Below, piece after piece: positions 63,512 through 64,000 of a stretch of DNA of 64,000 bases (positions are counted from its first letter, which is position 1; each line of letters starts with the position of its first letter). The notes under the pieces were generated by a model. It searched no databases and was not told where the DNA came from. It saw only the letters and a list, made by a program, of their open reading frames with translations. Origin of the DNA: Symsagittifera roscoffensis (lineage: Eukaryota > Xenacoelomorpha > Acoela > Convolutidae). The translations under genes were made by a program, and so were the position numbers. The DNA lies in contig NC_087062.1 in the NCBI RefSeq assembly GCF_963678635.1, positions 23,290,370 to 23,354,369 of the forward strand. Direction: 5' to 3'.

Positions 63512-64000
63512 CTGGGCATAAATCATTTGCTTTGAAACCAGTGAGTGCGCAGAAATTTTGATTTTCAGTGAGTGCGCAGGTCGACCACTTAGTACGCAGG
63601 TTGACCAATTTGATTTTCCGAGCTCTCCGAAAATATTATAAGAACGCTTTTTTGTCAACATATATTGCGCCGCAGACAACTTTTTGAAAAAAAATCAGGC
63701 TAAATACGACTTTTTAAGCATTTAAAAAATTAATTGACCAAAAAGGTACGAGGCCAAACTATGCACCGAATAGGCGCAAAATTTGGTGTTTGCAGGTTTC
63801 TTGAATCCAGAGACTATTATTTAACACGAAGATGAAGCTGAGCTTTGATACACTTGCGATGCAAAAAAGTTCTGAAAAATACAGTGGAAAAATTTACTTG
63901 AAATTTCTGAAATAAGTTGAAAAAATTACTTCAAAAAATAACTAGAAAAGTTGAAAAAAATTCGGCCAAAAAACATGATTGTATAGAAAAAATTTCATAA
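63512..64000. other. Intron upstream of the first visible myosin exon
   Basis: No further exon recognised. A decayed hairpin-core trace (GATGAAGCTGAGCTTTGAT) lies near 63829-63848, suggesting that another SINE-like copy continues past the window edge. Confidence 0.45.

Overview
The window is nuclear DNA from an animal. It is AT-rich, its genes are broken by GT-AG introns of roughly 100 bp to 19 kb, and repeats fill most of the non-coding space. The two host genes are metazoan: a DC-STAMP-domain (DCST1/DCST2, sneaky, SPE-42 type) membrane protein on the plus strand and an unconventional myosin on the minus strand. I cannot name the species or phylum from this sequence alone.

Layout. At 968-39687 (+) lie the last five exons of the DCST-like gene. 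They hold about 0.8 kb of coding sequence spread over 39 kb, because two introns are hugely inflated. One intron (1620-19867) holds a complete 17.6-kb LTR retrotransposon (2002-19608) with 410-bp LTRs and a CAAG target-site duplication. That element sits inside an older small inverted-repeat element. The other intron (20928-39544) holds about nine direct copies of a 1.8-kb tandem repeat, preceded by one inverted partial copy. At 40625-63511 (-) lie 27 exons of the myosin gene, whose 5' end is beyond the window. They encode a full motor, four IQ motifs and a charged tail. The two genes converge tail-to-tail with about 0.9 kb between stop codons.

The LTR element is Ty3/gypsy-like in gene order (gag, protease, RT, RNase H, integrase) and carries an envelope-like module plus an intact 590-codon 3' ORF that I cannot assign. 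Gag-protease and the 3' ORF are open. Pol and the env-like module carry stops, frameshifts and an internal deletion, although the two LTRs differ at only 5 of 410 positions. This suggests a copy moved by the enzymes of other copies.

The myosin introns carry tRNA-headed SINE-like repeats (all in the same orientation as the gene), an endonuclease-domain fragment of a non-LTR retrotransposon, a 150-185-bp minisatellite, a roughly 200-bp dispersed repeat and short hairpin-forming repeat cores. All gene models here come from reading frames, splice-site phase and motif recognition by eye. No search was run.
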